Positions 54,118-62,807 of a DNA stretch of 64,000 nucleotides are shown here, one piece after another. Position 1 is the first letter of the stretch. Every line of letters begins with the position of its first letter. Location: positions 248,001 to 312,000 of the forward strand of contig JAVBPE010000002.1 in NCBI GenBank assembly GCA_031549865.1, given 5' to 3'. A program made the position numbers and the translations under genes. The notes beneath the pieces were generated by a model that saw only the letters and a list, made by a program, of their open reading frames with translations, had not been told where the DNA came from and ran no database searches. Source of the DNA: JAVBPE01 sp031549865 (lineage in GTDB: Bacteria > Bacillota_I > Bacilli_A > Acholeplasmatales > Anaeroplasmataceae).

Positions 54118-54174
54118 ATATGTAACTAGTACATTTACATATTTTATTTTTGAAAAAGAATGTAAGCGCTAAAT
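54118..54174 (+). promoter_or_regulatory. Leader sites of the uptake operon: inverted repeat and second cre-like element
   Basis: ATATGTAA at 54118-54125 and its complement TTACATAT at 54135-54142 form a possible operator. TGTAAGCGCTAAAT at 54161-54174 is a second near-match to the catabolite-responsive consensus, downstream of the start of transcription, where CcpA could block elongation. These lie in the roughly 360-base non-coding stretch between the pectinesterase start and the first operon gene, which otherwise shows no gene. Confidence 0.4.
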
Positions 54175-54237
54175 TTTTAAAAAAAGATTGTTACGTAGGC
54201 GTCCTTGCCTCCAAGCGTTATTAAAGGAGGAGTTCAT

Positions 54238-54948
54238 ATTTCTTTAAAAAAATATATGATTATAGATTTATCTATACTTGCATTTTTTGGTATAGTTGTA
54301 GAAATGTTGGCTTTATATCTAACGGGCATATTTTTAGTTAGTGCAATTCCTACATTTTGTATTTCTATATTGATGATAATTATTGCGATTACAAGATGGG
54401 GATATAAAGGATTAATTTTTTGTCCAATATTTGCAATTGCTGTATTTTTAAGCGGAAAATTTCTATTAAGAGATGAAAGTATACATTTTTATTATAATAT
54501 AGAAATGTTTATTGCTTTATTTTTAGGAATGTTTGGTTGCTCGATAACGTTGCTTTGGTATAAAAAATATAATGTTAAAGAAACGTTTGAATCAATAGGT
54601 AAAATAATTTTATTAACATTATTAAATATTACAGTAGTATTAATAATACAAGAAGTGGTTTTTCTAATATCAGGGCAAGGAACAAGGATTGTAGCCTCAT
54701 TAATTTATGATGCGTTTGGAATTGTTCTTACTATAATAGGTATGTGGATATTGAAATCACAAGGCGTTATGATTAATGTTAAGGAAAAAATGCTTAAAGA
54801 CAAAAAAGAGCAAGAAGAAGAACTTGAATTTGAGAAAAAATTTAGTGATGAATTAAGTTTCCAAACTAAATTTGATAATAGTACTCCAAATGCTATAACA
54901 GATGAGGTTATAGAAAGTGGAGACAAAGATTTAGAAAAAAAAGATTAA
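54238..54948 (+). CDS. Multi-pass membrane protein, first gene of the uptake operon (possible AUU start)
   Basis: Perfect AAAGGAGGAG ends seven bases before an in-frame ATT at 54238, giving (M)SLKKYMIIDLSILAF. The nearest ATG (54256) is 23 bases from that site and the nearest upstream candidate (TTG 54205) lies before it. I therefore annotate the rare AUU start; ATG 54256 is the fallback. The 236-residue product has about six helices and a highly charged Lys/Glu tail of about 50 residues. No family is recognised; the size and helix number are compatible with a transporter accessory or S-component-like protein. A gap of 24 bases leads to the permease genes. Confidence 0.6.
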   Translation: MSLKKYMIIDLSILAFFGIVVEMLALYLTGIFLVSAIPTFCISILMIIIAITRWGYKGLIFCPIFAIAVFLSGKFLLRDESIHFYYNIEMFIALFLGMFGCSITLLWYKKYNVKETFESIGKIILLTLLNITVVLIIQEVVFLISGQGTRIVASLIYDAFGIVLTIIGMWILKSQGVMINVKEKMLKDKKEQEEELEFEKKFSDELSFQTKFDNSTPNAITDEVIESGDKDLEKKD

Positions 54949-54972
54949 AAGTTTTCAGAGAGGCGTGTGGAC

Positions 54973-55989
54973 ATGGCAAAAAATCTAAATCAAGCTAATG
55001 AAGCTGTTCTAGAAGAACTAGAACGAACTAAATGGAAGAGGACATTCCAAACAATAATTAGAGACTGGCGCTTATATACATTGTTGATACCAATGCTAAT
55101 ATTCTTATTGTTATATAAATACCTTCCAATTGAAGGGATTTTATTAGGATTTAAATGGAATACAACTACGAGAGCTGATGAATGGTGTGGATTAAACTAC
55201 GCAAGAATGATAATAGATGGTCCGTTAGCAACGACTTTCTGGCAATCATTTAGAAATACATTCGTAAATAGTATGTATGGTTTAATTTTCGGATTTCCAA
55301 TTCCAATTTTTATAGCATTATTATTCAGTGAAATTAAAAATGCTGGTTACCGTAGTTTCTTACAAGTATGTTCATATTTACCTCACTTTATATCTACAGT
55401 TGTTGTTACATCAATAATCGGCTTATGGTGTTTCCAAGGATTGTCTGGTATAACAGGACCTGGTATGTTACATGTGCTTTTCTCTAACTTGGGATTACTG
55501 GAACCAGGATCAAGTATATTAGATACACCTAGATATTTCAGACCATTATACCAAATTTCAGGCGTATGGGAAGGTGCTGGTTATGGATCAATTGTATACT
55601 TTGCAGCTATTATGGCTATTTCTCCAACGAATTATGAAGCTGCGAGAATAGATGGAGCTTCAAAAATGCAACAAATTAGATATGTTACATTCCCTGGTAT
55701 GGCGCCAACATTAACAATCATGTTAATTATGCGTATTGGTTCAATTTTAAATATTGGCTATGAAAAAGTAATTCTAATGATTGGTGACCATCCATCGTCT
55801 TTTACAACTGGTGAAGTTATATCATCATTTGTTTATAGATATTCAGGAAGAGATGGCTCAGCGTCTGGTGTTAGTAATTTGCAGCAAATTGGTATTATAG
55901 CGGACTTATTTAACGCGATAATCGCAATGTGTTTAGTATTAGGGGCAAATGCAATAAGCCGCCGCGTATCTAACACATCATTATTCTAA
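54973..55989 (+). CDS. ABC sugar importer permease, LplB/YteP type
   Basis: The ATG at 54973 is preferred to the GTG at 54967, which is too close to AGAGAGG. The 338-residue protein has six helices and the EAA loop EAARIDGASKMQQIRYVTFPG near residue 235, the contact for the ATPase. It starts with the cytoplasmic helix and RDWRLYTLLIP typical of LplB. It belongs to the class that imports oligogalacturonides or other large sugars with an MsmX-like ATPase. The following permease starts 12 bases on. Confidence 0.9.
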   Translation: MAKNLNQANEAVLEELERTKWKRTFQTIIRDWRLYTLLIPMLIFLLLYKYLPIEGILLGFKWNTTTRADEWCGLNYARMIIDGPLATTFWQSFRNTFVNSMYGLIFGFPIPIFIALLFSEIKNAGYRSFLQVCSYLPHFISTVVVTSIIGLWCFQGLSGITGPGMLHVLFSNLGLLEPGSSILDTPRYFRPLYQISGVWEGAGYGSIVYFAAIMAISPTNYEAARIDGASKMQQIRYVTFPGMAPTLTIMLIMRIGSILNIGYEKVILMIGDHPSSFTTGEVISSFVYRYSGRDGSASGVSNLQQIGIIADLFNAIIAMCLVLGANAISRRVSNTSLF

Positions 55990-56001
55990 AGGAGAGGTAT
56001 T

Positions 56002-56856
56002 ATGAAAAGACTTGACAGATCAGAAATTGTTTTTAAAATTATTTCATATGTAATACTTACTTTGTTTGCGTTAGCTTGTTTATATCCTTTATTATACGTA
56101 TTATCAACTGCAATTTCTTCTAAAGTAGCAGTTGATACCGCGCAAGTTGTTTTATGGCCTGTTGGTTTTCAATTTGATGCATTCTTATCTGTATTTAAAA
56201 ATAAAGAATTTTGGTTAGGATATTGTAATACAATCTTCTTTACAATGTATGGTACATTGGTATCGATGATTGTTGCTATATCAGGAGCATATGCATTATC
56301 AAAAACAAGATTATTATTCCAACGTGGATTTAACTTCATTTTAGTATTCACAATGTGGTTTAGTGCAGGGATGATTCCAACATTTAATAACTTCCTTAAA
56401 TTAGGTGTTAATAATCGTTATATGTTCATCGTTGCATTAGGATTTAATGCTTTCAATATTGTGTTATTACGTAACTATTTCGCTGGTGTTCCAACAGAAA
56501 TAGAAGAAGCAGCCACTATTGATGGCGCAACAGAATATCAAATTTTATTTAGAATATATATGCCAATGTCAAAGGCATCAATTGCGACGGTTACTATGTT
56601 TTATGCTTTAGCAAGATGGAATGGTTATTTATGGGCTCAAATGTTGCTTGACAAAGCAAATCAACCACTGCAAGTGTTTATGAGAAATGCAATGGTTAAC
56701 ATTTCAGGTACAGACGCTCAATCAAATGACAAATATAGTTTATTTTCAGAACTATATGCAATGATATGTTGTTCTATCATTCCGATCGTTATTATCTATC
56801 CAAAATTACAAAAGTATTTTGCGGCTGGAGTTAACGTAGGCGGAGTAAAAGAATAG
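56002..56856 (+). CDS. ABC sugar importer permease, LplC/YtcP type
   Basis: The 284-residue partner permease has six helices and the EAA motif EEAATIDGATEYQILFRIYMP near residue 175. GGAGAGGT precedes the ATG. With the LplB-type protein it forms the membrane channel. Related pairs in Bacillus (YteP-YtcP) import rhamnogalacturonan or polygalacturonan fragments, in line with the pectin enzymes nearby. Confidence 0.9.
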   Translation: MKRLDRSEIVFKIISYVILTLFALACLYPLLYVLSTAISSKVAVDTAQVVLWPVGFQFDAFLSVFKNKEFWLGYCNTIFFTMYGTLVSMIVAISGAYALSKTRLLFQRGFNFILVFTMWFSAGMIPTFNNFLKLGVNNRYMFIVALGFNAFNIVLLRNYFAGVPTEIEEAATIDGATEYQILFRIYMPMSKASIATVTMFYALARWNGYLWAQMLLDKANQPLQVFMRNAMVNISGTDAQSNDKYSLFSELYAMICCSIIPIVIIYPKLQKYFAAGVNVGGVKE

Positions 56857-56885
56857 ATAGAAAGAAAGAAAAAAGGAGAAATAAA

Positions 56886-59081
56886 ATGAAAAAGAAAATT
56901 GCAGTTTTAGCACTTGCTTGCACAGCAGTTTTAGGCTTAACTGGTTGTGATGATAAACCAGCAGCAAGTTCAGCTACTACAACAGCCACTGGTACTGGCA
57001 CTGGTACTGGTACTGGTACAGGCACTGGAACTAGTACAGCTACATCAACAGGTACATCAGAAAGAAGTTCAGCAACTTCTACAAATTGGAGATTTGATAC
57101 ACAACAAACTCTAGATGTATGTCTAAATTATTTTGGTAATAGTAATTCATCAGGGGTTACTTATCAAAAAGCTACATCTTATACAAACTTAGATGGAGCA
57201 ACTTATACAACAGGTACAACATTACCTACATGGAAAGCATTTGAAACTAATTTAAACCTTAAGTTTAATGACGTTGCAGATTATTCAAAACAATCTAATG
57301 CTAACCAACATACAGCAATATATACATCACCTGCATCAGGAACACCATTTGTTACTGCTGATGGTAAAAAAGTAGACTTATACTTTAACTCTGCTGAAAA
57401 TATGACTGAAGCAGCAAGCCAAAATAATGTAATTGCATTAAATGATTATTTAGAAGACATGCCAAATTTATACAACTTCTTCTTAAATAATGAAGACGTT
57501 TATGAACAATTGCAAAACGCTAATGGTGATATTTTCGTAGCACCTTACTTTGATGGATTAAATGCCATTGAAAAAATGTTTATTCTAAACGTTGAAATGG
57601 TTGAAAAATTATTAGACGCAGAAGAACCTCAATATGATGAAACAGAAACAATTACTACAAAGTATTCAAAATTCATTAATTATGGTTCAACTGAAAAAAT
57701 TCAAATCGTTGATAGCAAAACAGGTTCTGCTACAACTATTGATGTAAAAGCTAAGTCAAATATTATTGACACTCAAAATGCTTTAGCTGTAAAAAATGGT
57801 AAAACATTAACTAATGCTTTAAAAGCATACTTAGTTGATACATATGGTGAATTTGTAGGACCTAATAAGCAATATGCTAACTATTCTGAAATCTTCACTT
57901 CAGCATCTGCTTGTTATAATACAGATGAATTAGTTGCATTGATGCGTTGTGTTAAAACTAATGGCGCATATTTAACAGGTCAAACTGATAAACCAATTCA
58001 AGTATTATTCCCACGTGAATCTGGTACAGCTAACCGTGTTGAAAACATTATGCAATTTGCTCAAGTATTTGGTATTTCAGGATTAACTTCTGAAACAGAC
58101 CGTCTATATTTTGATAAAGATGGTAAGATTCAAGATGCTCGTACAAATGAAAAAGCATATGATGCAATGGAAAAGATGAATACTTTATACCAAGAAGGAT
58201 TAATTACAGCTGATTACGCTGGTGGTACTAAATTAAAAATGTCTGAAACTTACTTCACAGATGGTGTTGGATTCATGGTTTATGACTATTCAGCTACAAA
58301 CGTTGTTTATAATGCAGTTGATGCTGATGGAATTGGTACTCCAACATCAAAAACTACTAAATTGACTCCAGTTTTACCTCCAGTTACTTCATGGGTTGAT
58401 GATGATCATACTGTATCTAATTTTACACGTCATAGTGATGACTCACGTCAAGTTAAAACAGGTGGATGGTGTATTCCTGCAATCACTGATAATTTAACAG
58501 CTGCTTTAAAATTAGTTGATTACCTTTACTCAGAAGAAGGTGGATTCTTACAAGACTTTGGTCCAGCTGCTTTCCGCGATGGCGATAAAACTATTCAATT
58601 AGTTAATGCTGATGGTTCATTAAACATATGTCCAAAAATTAATCCAGATGTATTTACTGAAATGACTAAAGTTAAATTAGGTTGGAACGATTACTACCGT
58701 GTATATGTTGGTTCAACTCAAGGTATCGGACACATTCGTAATAATGGTTTAGATTATCAAGTAATGAATGAAAATGGTAAGATTGGTGTTAATAACATCG
58801 CTAGAGCGATTGGTGCTGGTGTTATGTCATTAACTTTATCTAATGGTACTGGATTCAACAAAGCTGTTCCTACATTCTGGAGTGGTGTTGATACTGCAAC
58901 AGCTACTAAGAATATAACTTTAATTACTGATTTCTGGAAACAACAAGCTGGTAACTCAGGTGTTAATAAAGTAATTATGTCTGGTTATGCTGTTGGAGAA
59001 TTAAATAGTTACAAAGCATTATTTGAACAATCAAATAATGAATATAGATATAGTTATAGTCAAGCATTAGGATTAGAATAA
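56886..59081 (+). CDS. Extracellular solute-binding lipoprotein of the pectin importer
   Basis: The 731-residue lipoprotein has a signal peptide and lipobox LTGC (Cys near 22), then a flexible Gly-Thr/Ser linker (about 30-60). The solute-binding domain has many Trp and Asp/Asn residues (for example RFDTQQTLDVCLNYFGNSN and LPPVTSWVDDDHTVSNF). It is much larger than typical maltose-type binding proteins, as for LipO-like, family-1 oligosaccharide binders. It captures oligosaccharides outside and delivers them to the permeases. AAAAGGAGAAATAA precedes the ATG. A strong hairpin follows the gene, which may keep this abundant component at a higher level. Confidence 0.88.
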   Translation: MKKKIAVLALACTAVLGLTGCDDKPAASSATTTATGTGTGTGTGTGTGTSTATSTGTSERSSATSTNWRFDTQQTLDVCLNYFGNSNSSGVTYQKATSYTNLDGATYTTGTTLPTWKAFETNLNLKFNDVADYSKQSNANQHTAIYTSPASGTPFVTADGKKVDLYFNSAENMTEAASQNNVIALNDYLEDMPNLYNFFLNNEDVYEQLQNANGDIFVAPYFDGLNAIEKMFILNVEMVEKLLDAEEPQYDETETITTKYSKFINYGSTEKIQIVDSKTGSATTIDVKAKSNIIDTQNALAVKNGKTLTNALKAYLVDTYGEFVGPNKQYANYSEIFTSASACYNTDELVALMRCVKTNGAYLTGQTDKPIQVLFPRESGTANRVENIMQFAQVFGISGLTSETDRLYFDKDGKIQDARTNEKAYDAMEKMNTLYQEGLITADYAGGTKLKMSETYFTDGVGFMVYDYSATNVVYNAVDADGIGTPTSKTTKLTPVLPPVTSWVDDDHTVSNFTRHSDDSRQVKTGGWCIPAITDNLTAALKLVDYLYSEEGGFLQDFGPAAFRDGDKTIQLVNADGSLNICPKINPDVFTEMTKVKLGWNDYYRVYVGSTQGIGHIRNNGLDYQVMNENGKIGVNNIARAIGAGVMSLTLSNGTGFNKAVPTFWSGVDTATATKNITLITDFWKQQAGNSGVNKVIMSGYAVGELNSYKALFEQSNNEYRYSYSQALGLE
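56987..57032 (+). repeat. ACTGGT-type hexanucleotide repeat in the binding-protein linker
   Basis: Six to seven near-identical units of (A/C)CTGG(T/C)A encode the Gly-Thr linker. Repeat number is likely to vary between strains. Confidence 0.8.
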
Positions 59082-59116
59082 GAAATAAAAAAGATTTTGA
59101 ACAAGTAAAAAAGGGA

Positions 59117-59148
59117 TTTAGTATGCAGGTTAAAGCCTGCATACTAAA
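59117..59148 (+). promoter_or_regulatory. Strong hairpin between binding-protein gene and downstream genes
   Basis: Perfect 13-bp stem TTTAGTATGCAGG / CCTGCATACTAAA with loop TTAAAG, but no T run. It is more likely an mRNA-stabilising or processing element than a full terminator, since GGAGG-led genes continue 27 bases later. Confidence 0.65.
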
Positions 59149-59175
59149 ATTCTCTAATACGGAGGTATGTATATA

Positions 59176-59898
59176 ATGGAAAAAATATTTAAAAATGGTG
59201 GAAAAATTTTAACATATACATTTGGAATAATGGCCTTTATATTTATTATATGGGCAATGTTATATATGGATGAATATAGAAATTTATACACAGTACACAG
59301 TAATAAAGATGGTATAATATCTATTGCAGATGATACAAATACTTGGGCCGTTTTTAAAGCTGTGCTTGACACAACTTATACTGGTCTAGGTAAAAAATGG
59401 ATTGTGAACCCTTTAATTCTTGAAATTGATGAATTTTATTTCAATATTCAAGCAGTTAACAATCAAATATTATCATTAGGTGTATTAAACGCTGTATTAT
59501 TTGCTGTTATGCTTATTGGAGCAAACCATAGTCGTAAAAAATATTATTTATCAAATTTGATAATTGGAATTGTGACACCTATTATTTCTATAATATACTC
59601 TCTAATTTTATTCTCAAAAAATTCTGCTTTAATACCAGCATTTAATGATAATAAAATTAATTTAAATATATATTCTTTGGCTCATGAAATAGGTGCTAAA
59701 GTTACAAATGAAAAAATGGGCGGAAGTCTTGAAAAATATACTTCTGAATCACCAATTAATGAACTATTTAATGTAACTACTAGATCATTTACAATTACAA
59801 ATGTACTTTGTATTTTAATGGTTATTGTAAGTATTGCTTATATTTTATTTACAATTTTAAAATATTCAAGAAATATTAGCAAAGGTGGTAATAAATAA
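59176..59898 (+). CDS. Four-helix membrane protein of unknown function (uptake operon)
   Basis: The ATG at 59176 was taken because CGGAGGT is only one base from the first ATG at 59167. The 240-residue protein has helices near 14-34, 95-115, 128-148 and 205-230, with extracytoplasmic regions of Asp/Asn/Thr character between the first two and the last two. No known domain. Shared helix number with three neighbours and the placement before the ATPase gene suggest a subunit or regulator of the importer. Confidence 0.75.
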   Translation: MEKIFKNGGKILTYTFGIMAFIFIIWAMLYMDEYRNLYTVHSNKDGIISIADDTNTWAVFKAVLDTTYTGLGKKWIVNPLILEIDEFYFNIQAVNNQILSLGVLNAVLFAVMLIGANHSRKKYYLSNLIIGIVTPIISIIYSLILFSKNSALIPAFNDNKINLNIYSLAHEIGAKVTNEKMGGSLEKYTSESPINELFNVTTRSFTITNVLCILMVIVSIAYILFTILKYSRNISKGGNK

Positions 59899-60515
59899 TG
59901 GATAATAATAAATTAGAAAATAATGAGTTAATTGAAAACGTTTCTAATATCAAAATAGAAAAAATGCGTTATCAAAATAACTCTTCTTCATATATGTTGG
60001 GATTTTCAGCAATAGGCTTCTTTATATTAGCAGTATTTATTTGCTTAAATTCTACACAACCTGTGGTTATGACAGCATTGTATATCTTAATAGCAATATT
60101 TGTATTGTTATTTGGATTCCTTGCTACTGAAAAAGTAAAAAGTTATAACAAACAATTTAGTTTTGTTATGATTGGCTTAGGTGTTGCTTCACTTTTACAA
60201 ATCTTTTGGATTCCATTACAGTTAATAATGTATTATCCAAAATGGCATTCTGCATACTATCAACTTTTAGAAGAAACTGATGATGCAAAAATAAAAGAGC
60301 TTTCTGCTACAATAGCTGATTGCCTTAAATATTTAGGTAACATCGTCGTTGAATCAGAAAAGGGATATTTACCAAGTAGCGGAGTGTTTAGAGGTATATT
60401 AGCAATAATATTATTTATTGGTTCTGCGGCATGTTTTATTTATTCAGGTATAATTTGTTATAAGAAAAATAAACTATTAACTCAATATTTAGAGTCAATT
60501 AAGATAAGCGAATAA
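59898..60515 (+). CDS. Four-helix membrane protein of unknown function (uptake operon)
   Basis: Start overlaps the previous stop by one base. The 205-residue protein has a soluble N-terminus of about 33 residues, helices near 35-52, 56-75, 88-112 and 160-182, and a loop of about 45 residues between the last two (HSAYYQLLEETDDAKIKE). It starts right after its neighbour, so translation is coupled. No family recognised. Confidence 0.75.
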   Translation: MDNNKLENNELIENVSNIKIEKMRYQNNSSSYMLGFSAIGFFILAVFICLNSTQPVVMTALYILIAIFVLLFGFLATEKVKSYNKQFSFVMIGLGVASLLQIFWIPLQLIMYYPKWHSAYYQLLEETDDAKIKELSATIADCLKYLGNIVVESEKGYLPSSGVFRGILAIILFIGSAACFIYSGIICYKKNKLLTQYLESIKISE

Positions 60516-60528
60516 GGAGGATAAAGAA

Positions 60529-61629
60529 ATGGCTGCTGATGTAATTTTAAGAAATGTTAATAAGATTTATCCTAATGGCGTACAAGCTGTATTTGATTTT
60601 AATATTGAAATAGAAAAGGGTGAATTTATAGTTCTTGCTGGACCTTCTGGATGTGGTAAATCTACAACATTAAGAATGATAGCTGGGCTTGAAGAAATCT
60701 CAAGTGGTGATTTAATCATCAATAATAATAGAGTAAATGATGTCGCTCCTCGTGAACGTGATATTGCAATGGTTTTCCAAAACTATGCCTTATATGCTCA
60801 TATGTCAGTGTATCACAATTTAGCATTCTCATTAATGATAAGAAAAATTGATACTGATGAAATACATCAAAGAGTTATGAAAGCTGCTGAAATTTTAGGG
60901 CTTGTAGAATATTTGAACCGTAAGCCTAAACAATTGTCTGGAGGTCAACGTCAACGTGTTGCTGTTGGACGTGCGATAGTACGTAATCCAATTGTATTCT
61001 TATTTGATGAACCATTATCAAATTTAGATGCTAAACTACGTGGATCAATGCGTAAAGAATTAATGCTATTACATAATAGATTAAATTCTACATTTATTTA
61101 TGTAACACATGACCAAATAGAAGCCTTAACATTAGCTACTAGAATTGTTGTTATGTCTGATGGACGTATCCAACAAATTGCAACACCAAAAGAAATGTTT
61201 GATAATCCATCAAATTTATTCGTTGCTGGTTTTATCGGAACACCACCAATGAATTTCTATAATGGTGAAATAACTGATGATGGATATTTTATCCATCTAA
61301 ATGGTACAAAAATTAAATTGACAACTGAACAATTTAAAAAAATGAAAGAAAGAGGTTATGTCGGTGATAAAATTATCATGGCATCTCGTCCTGATTTCGT
61401 ATATATTGATGATGCATCTTTAGCTAAATTTAGTGATGCAAAATTTGAAATGGAAGTTGATTATGCAGAATCATTAGGTTCATATAATCTAATCTATGGA
61501 AAATTTGGTGGAGAAAAAGTTATAGCAAAAGTTGACGGAAGAGAATCTACTAATAAAAATATTATCACTGCATGTTTTGACATGAATAAAGTTCATTTCT
61601 TCGATGTTGATACTACAAATAGGATTTAA
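60529..61629 (+). CDS. ABC importer ATPase, MsmX/UgpC type
   Basis: The 366-residue ATPase has Walker A GPSGCGKST near residue 40, signature LSGGQRQRVAVGRA near 137, Walker B FLFDEPLSNLDAKLR near 158 and H-loop THDQIEA. The C-terminal OB-like regulatory domain (TOBE) follows from about residue 240 (GFIGTPPMNFYNGEI). In Bacillus one such ATPase serves several sugar importers and is encoded elsewhere; here it is inside the operon between membrane proteins of unknown role. AAGGAGGATAAAG precedes the ATG. Confidence 0.93.
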   Translation: MAADVILRNVNKIYPNGVQAVFDFNIEIEKGEFIVLAGPSGCGKSTTLRMIAGLEEISSGDLIINNNRVNDVAPRERDIAMVFQNYALYAHMSVYHNLAFSLMIRKIDTDEIHQRVMKAAEILGLVEYLNRKPKQLSGGQRQRVAVGRAIVRNPIVFLFDEPLSNLDAKLRGSMRKELMLLHNRLNSTFIYVTHDQIEALTLATRIVVMSDGRIQQIATPKEMFDNPSNLFVAGFIGTPPMNFYNGEITDDGYFIHLNGTKIKLTTEQFKKMKERGYVGDKIIMASRPDFVYIDDASLAKFSDAKFEMEVDYAESLGSYNLIYGKFGGEKVIAKVDGRESTNKNIITACFDMNKVHFFDVDTTNRI

Positions 61630-61639
61630 GGAGGACTGA

Positions 61640-62200
61640 ATGATGAAAAAGACTTCAGAAAATGTATTCATTAGAATATTTAAATCAATAGGATTAAACA
61701 TAAAAAACATGGTTGTCGATTTTGGTAAGTCATTTAAATATAATCCATCAAAAATTGCTGCATTTTTAATTGCAATACCTGGAATTATAATTGGTTTATT
61801 CCTTGAATTTCATTATAATGCAGCCACACAATTAGTATATGATAAGGGAGAAATTGATTATAGCGGATTTTATTTGTTTGCATTAACATTAATAGGGGTA
61901 TTGAATTTGTTTACATCTGTTAACGTTTCTTCAAGAAAAAATTTAGCGTCTACAGTTACTTCTGCACTAACTACAATTTTGTTAATTGTATTTGGTATTC
62001 TTTGGATTAATTGTTTCTTCCATTCAAAATATTTAGTTGATAATGGTATAATCAAGTTATCAACAGGAGAAGGATATGTATTTGGAACAAATGAAATTGT
62101 TTCAATTACATGTGTAATAGCATCTATGGTTTGCTCAGTTTTAGGTACAGTTATTTCTTTCCTTGTTAGAAATAAAAATTATAAAAAGGAAATTGATTAA
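61640..62200 (+). CDS. Four-helix membrane protein of unknown function (uptake operon)
   Basis: Starts at ATG 61640 (or 61643) after AAGGAGGACTGA. The 186-residue protein has a basic, amphipathic N-terminus (IRIFKSIGLNIKNMVVDFGKSFK) and helices near 40-58, 80-98, 107-130 and 150-175. It may touch the ATPase or lipid surface through the basic end. Overlaps the next gene by one base. No family recognised. Confidence 0.75.
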   Translation: MMKKTSENVFIRIFKSIGLNIKNMVVDFGKSFKYNPSKIAAFLIAIPGIIIGLFLEFHYNAATQLVYDKGEIDYSGFYLFALTLIGVLNLFTSVNVSSRKNLASTVTSALTTILLIVFGILWINCFFHSKYLVDNGIIKLSTGEGYVFGTNEIVSITCVIASMVCSVLGTVISFLVRNKNYKKEID

Positions 62201-62799
62201 TGTTTAAGAAGAAAAAAGACAATAATATTGAACAGGATTATGATGATATTAATCCTTACAAATCTGACAAGTTCTCAAAAATTCCAAGTTGGATTTTAAT
62301 TTTCATATTAAAATGTTGGGCAGCTGGGGCTGCCGTTTTCTTTATTGGAATGGGTGGAACTGAAATTGGATTAAATTATGCAAATATAGATTTAAGTGAT
62401 CCTAATGCTGCCTTTCAAGCAGCAGATGTATTTTTAACCTTACTAATACTTTGTGTAGCATTGTTTATGAATTATATTTGCAAGCCAATTATTAATTTTA
62501 TGCATAATAGTAGAAATAATACTTATCGATTTAATATGGTTAATAAAAAAGGTTTTATTGCCTTCATATTGAATTTAGGTTATGCTGCATTATGTTTAAT
62601 CCCAATTTATTTCATAACCGTATTTATAGCTCAAAAAGATATATTGCCGAATTTATTTGGTGCTGAGTATGGATGGGGACTAGATCCATTTACAATGGCA
62701 TTTTTGTACGGAATTATTGATGGTATTTATTTATTAATTAGATACTTAATTGTTATATTATATAAAAAAATAAAATATGCTAAATTAAATAAAGCATAG
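62200..62799 (+). CDS. Four-helix membrane protein of unknown function (uptake operon)
   Basis: The 199-residue protein has a charged, soluble N-terminus (residues 1-27, DNNIEQDYDDINPYKSDKF), then helices near 29-54, 70-92, 118-145 and 168-190. Its start overlaps the previous stop by one base. The charged tails here and in the other accessory proteins may dock on the ATPase. No family recognised. The gene is followed by the GH28 gene after eight bases. Confidence 0.75.
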   Translation: MFKKKKDNNIEQDYDDINPYKSDKFSKIPSWILIFILKCWAAGAAVFFIGMGGTEIGLNYANIDLSDPNAAFQAADVFLTLLILCVALFMNYICKPIINFMHNSRNNTYRFNMVNKKGFIAFILNLGYAALCLIPIYFITVFIAQKDILPNLFGAEYGWGLDPFTMAFLYGIIDGIYLLIRYLIVILYKKIKYAKLNKA

Positions 62800-62807
62800 G
62801 AGGATTT

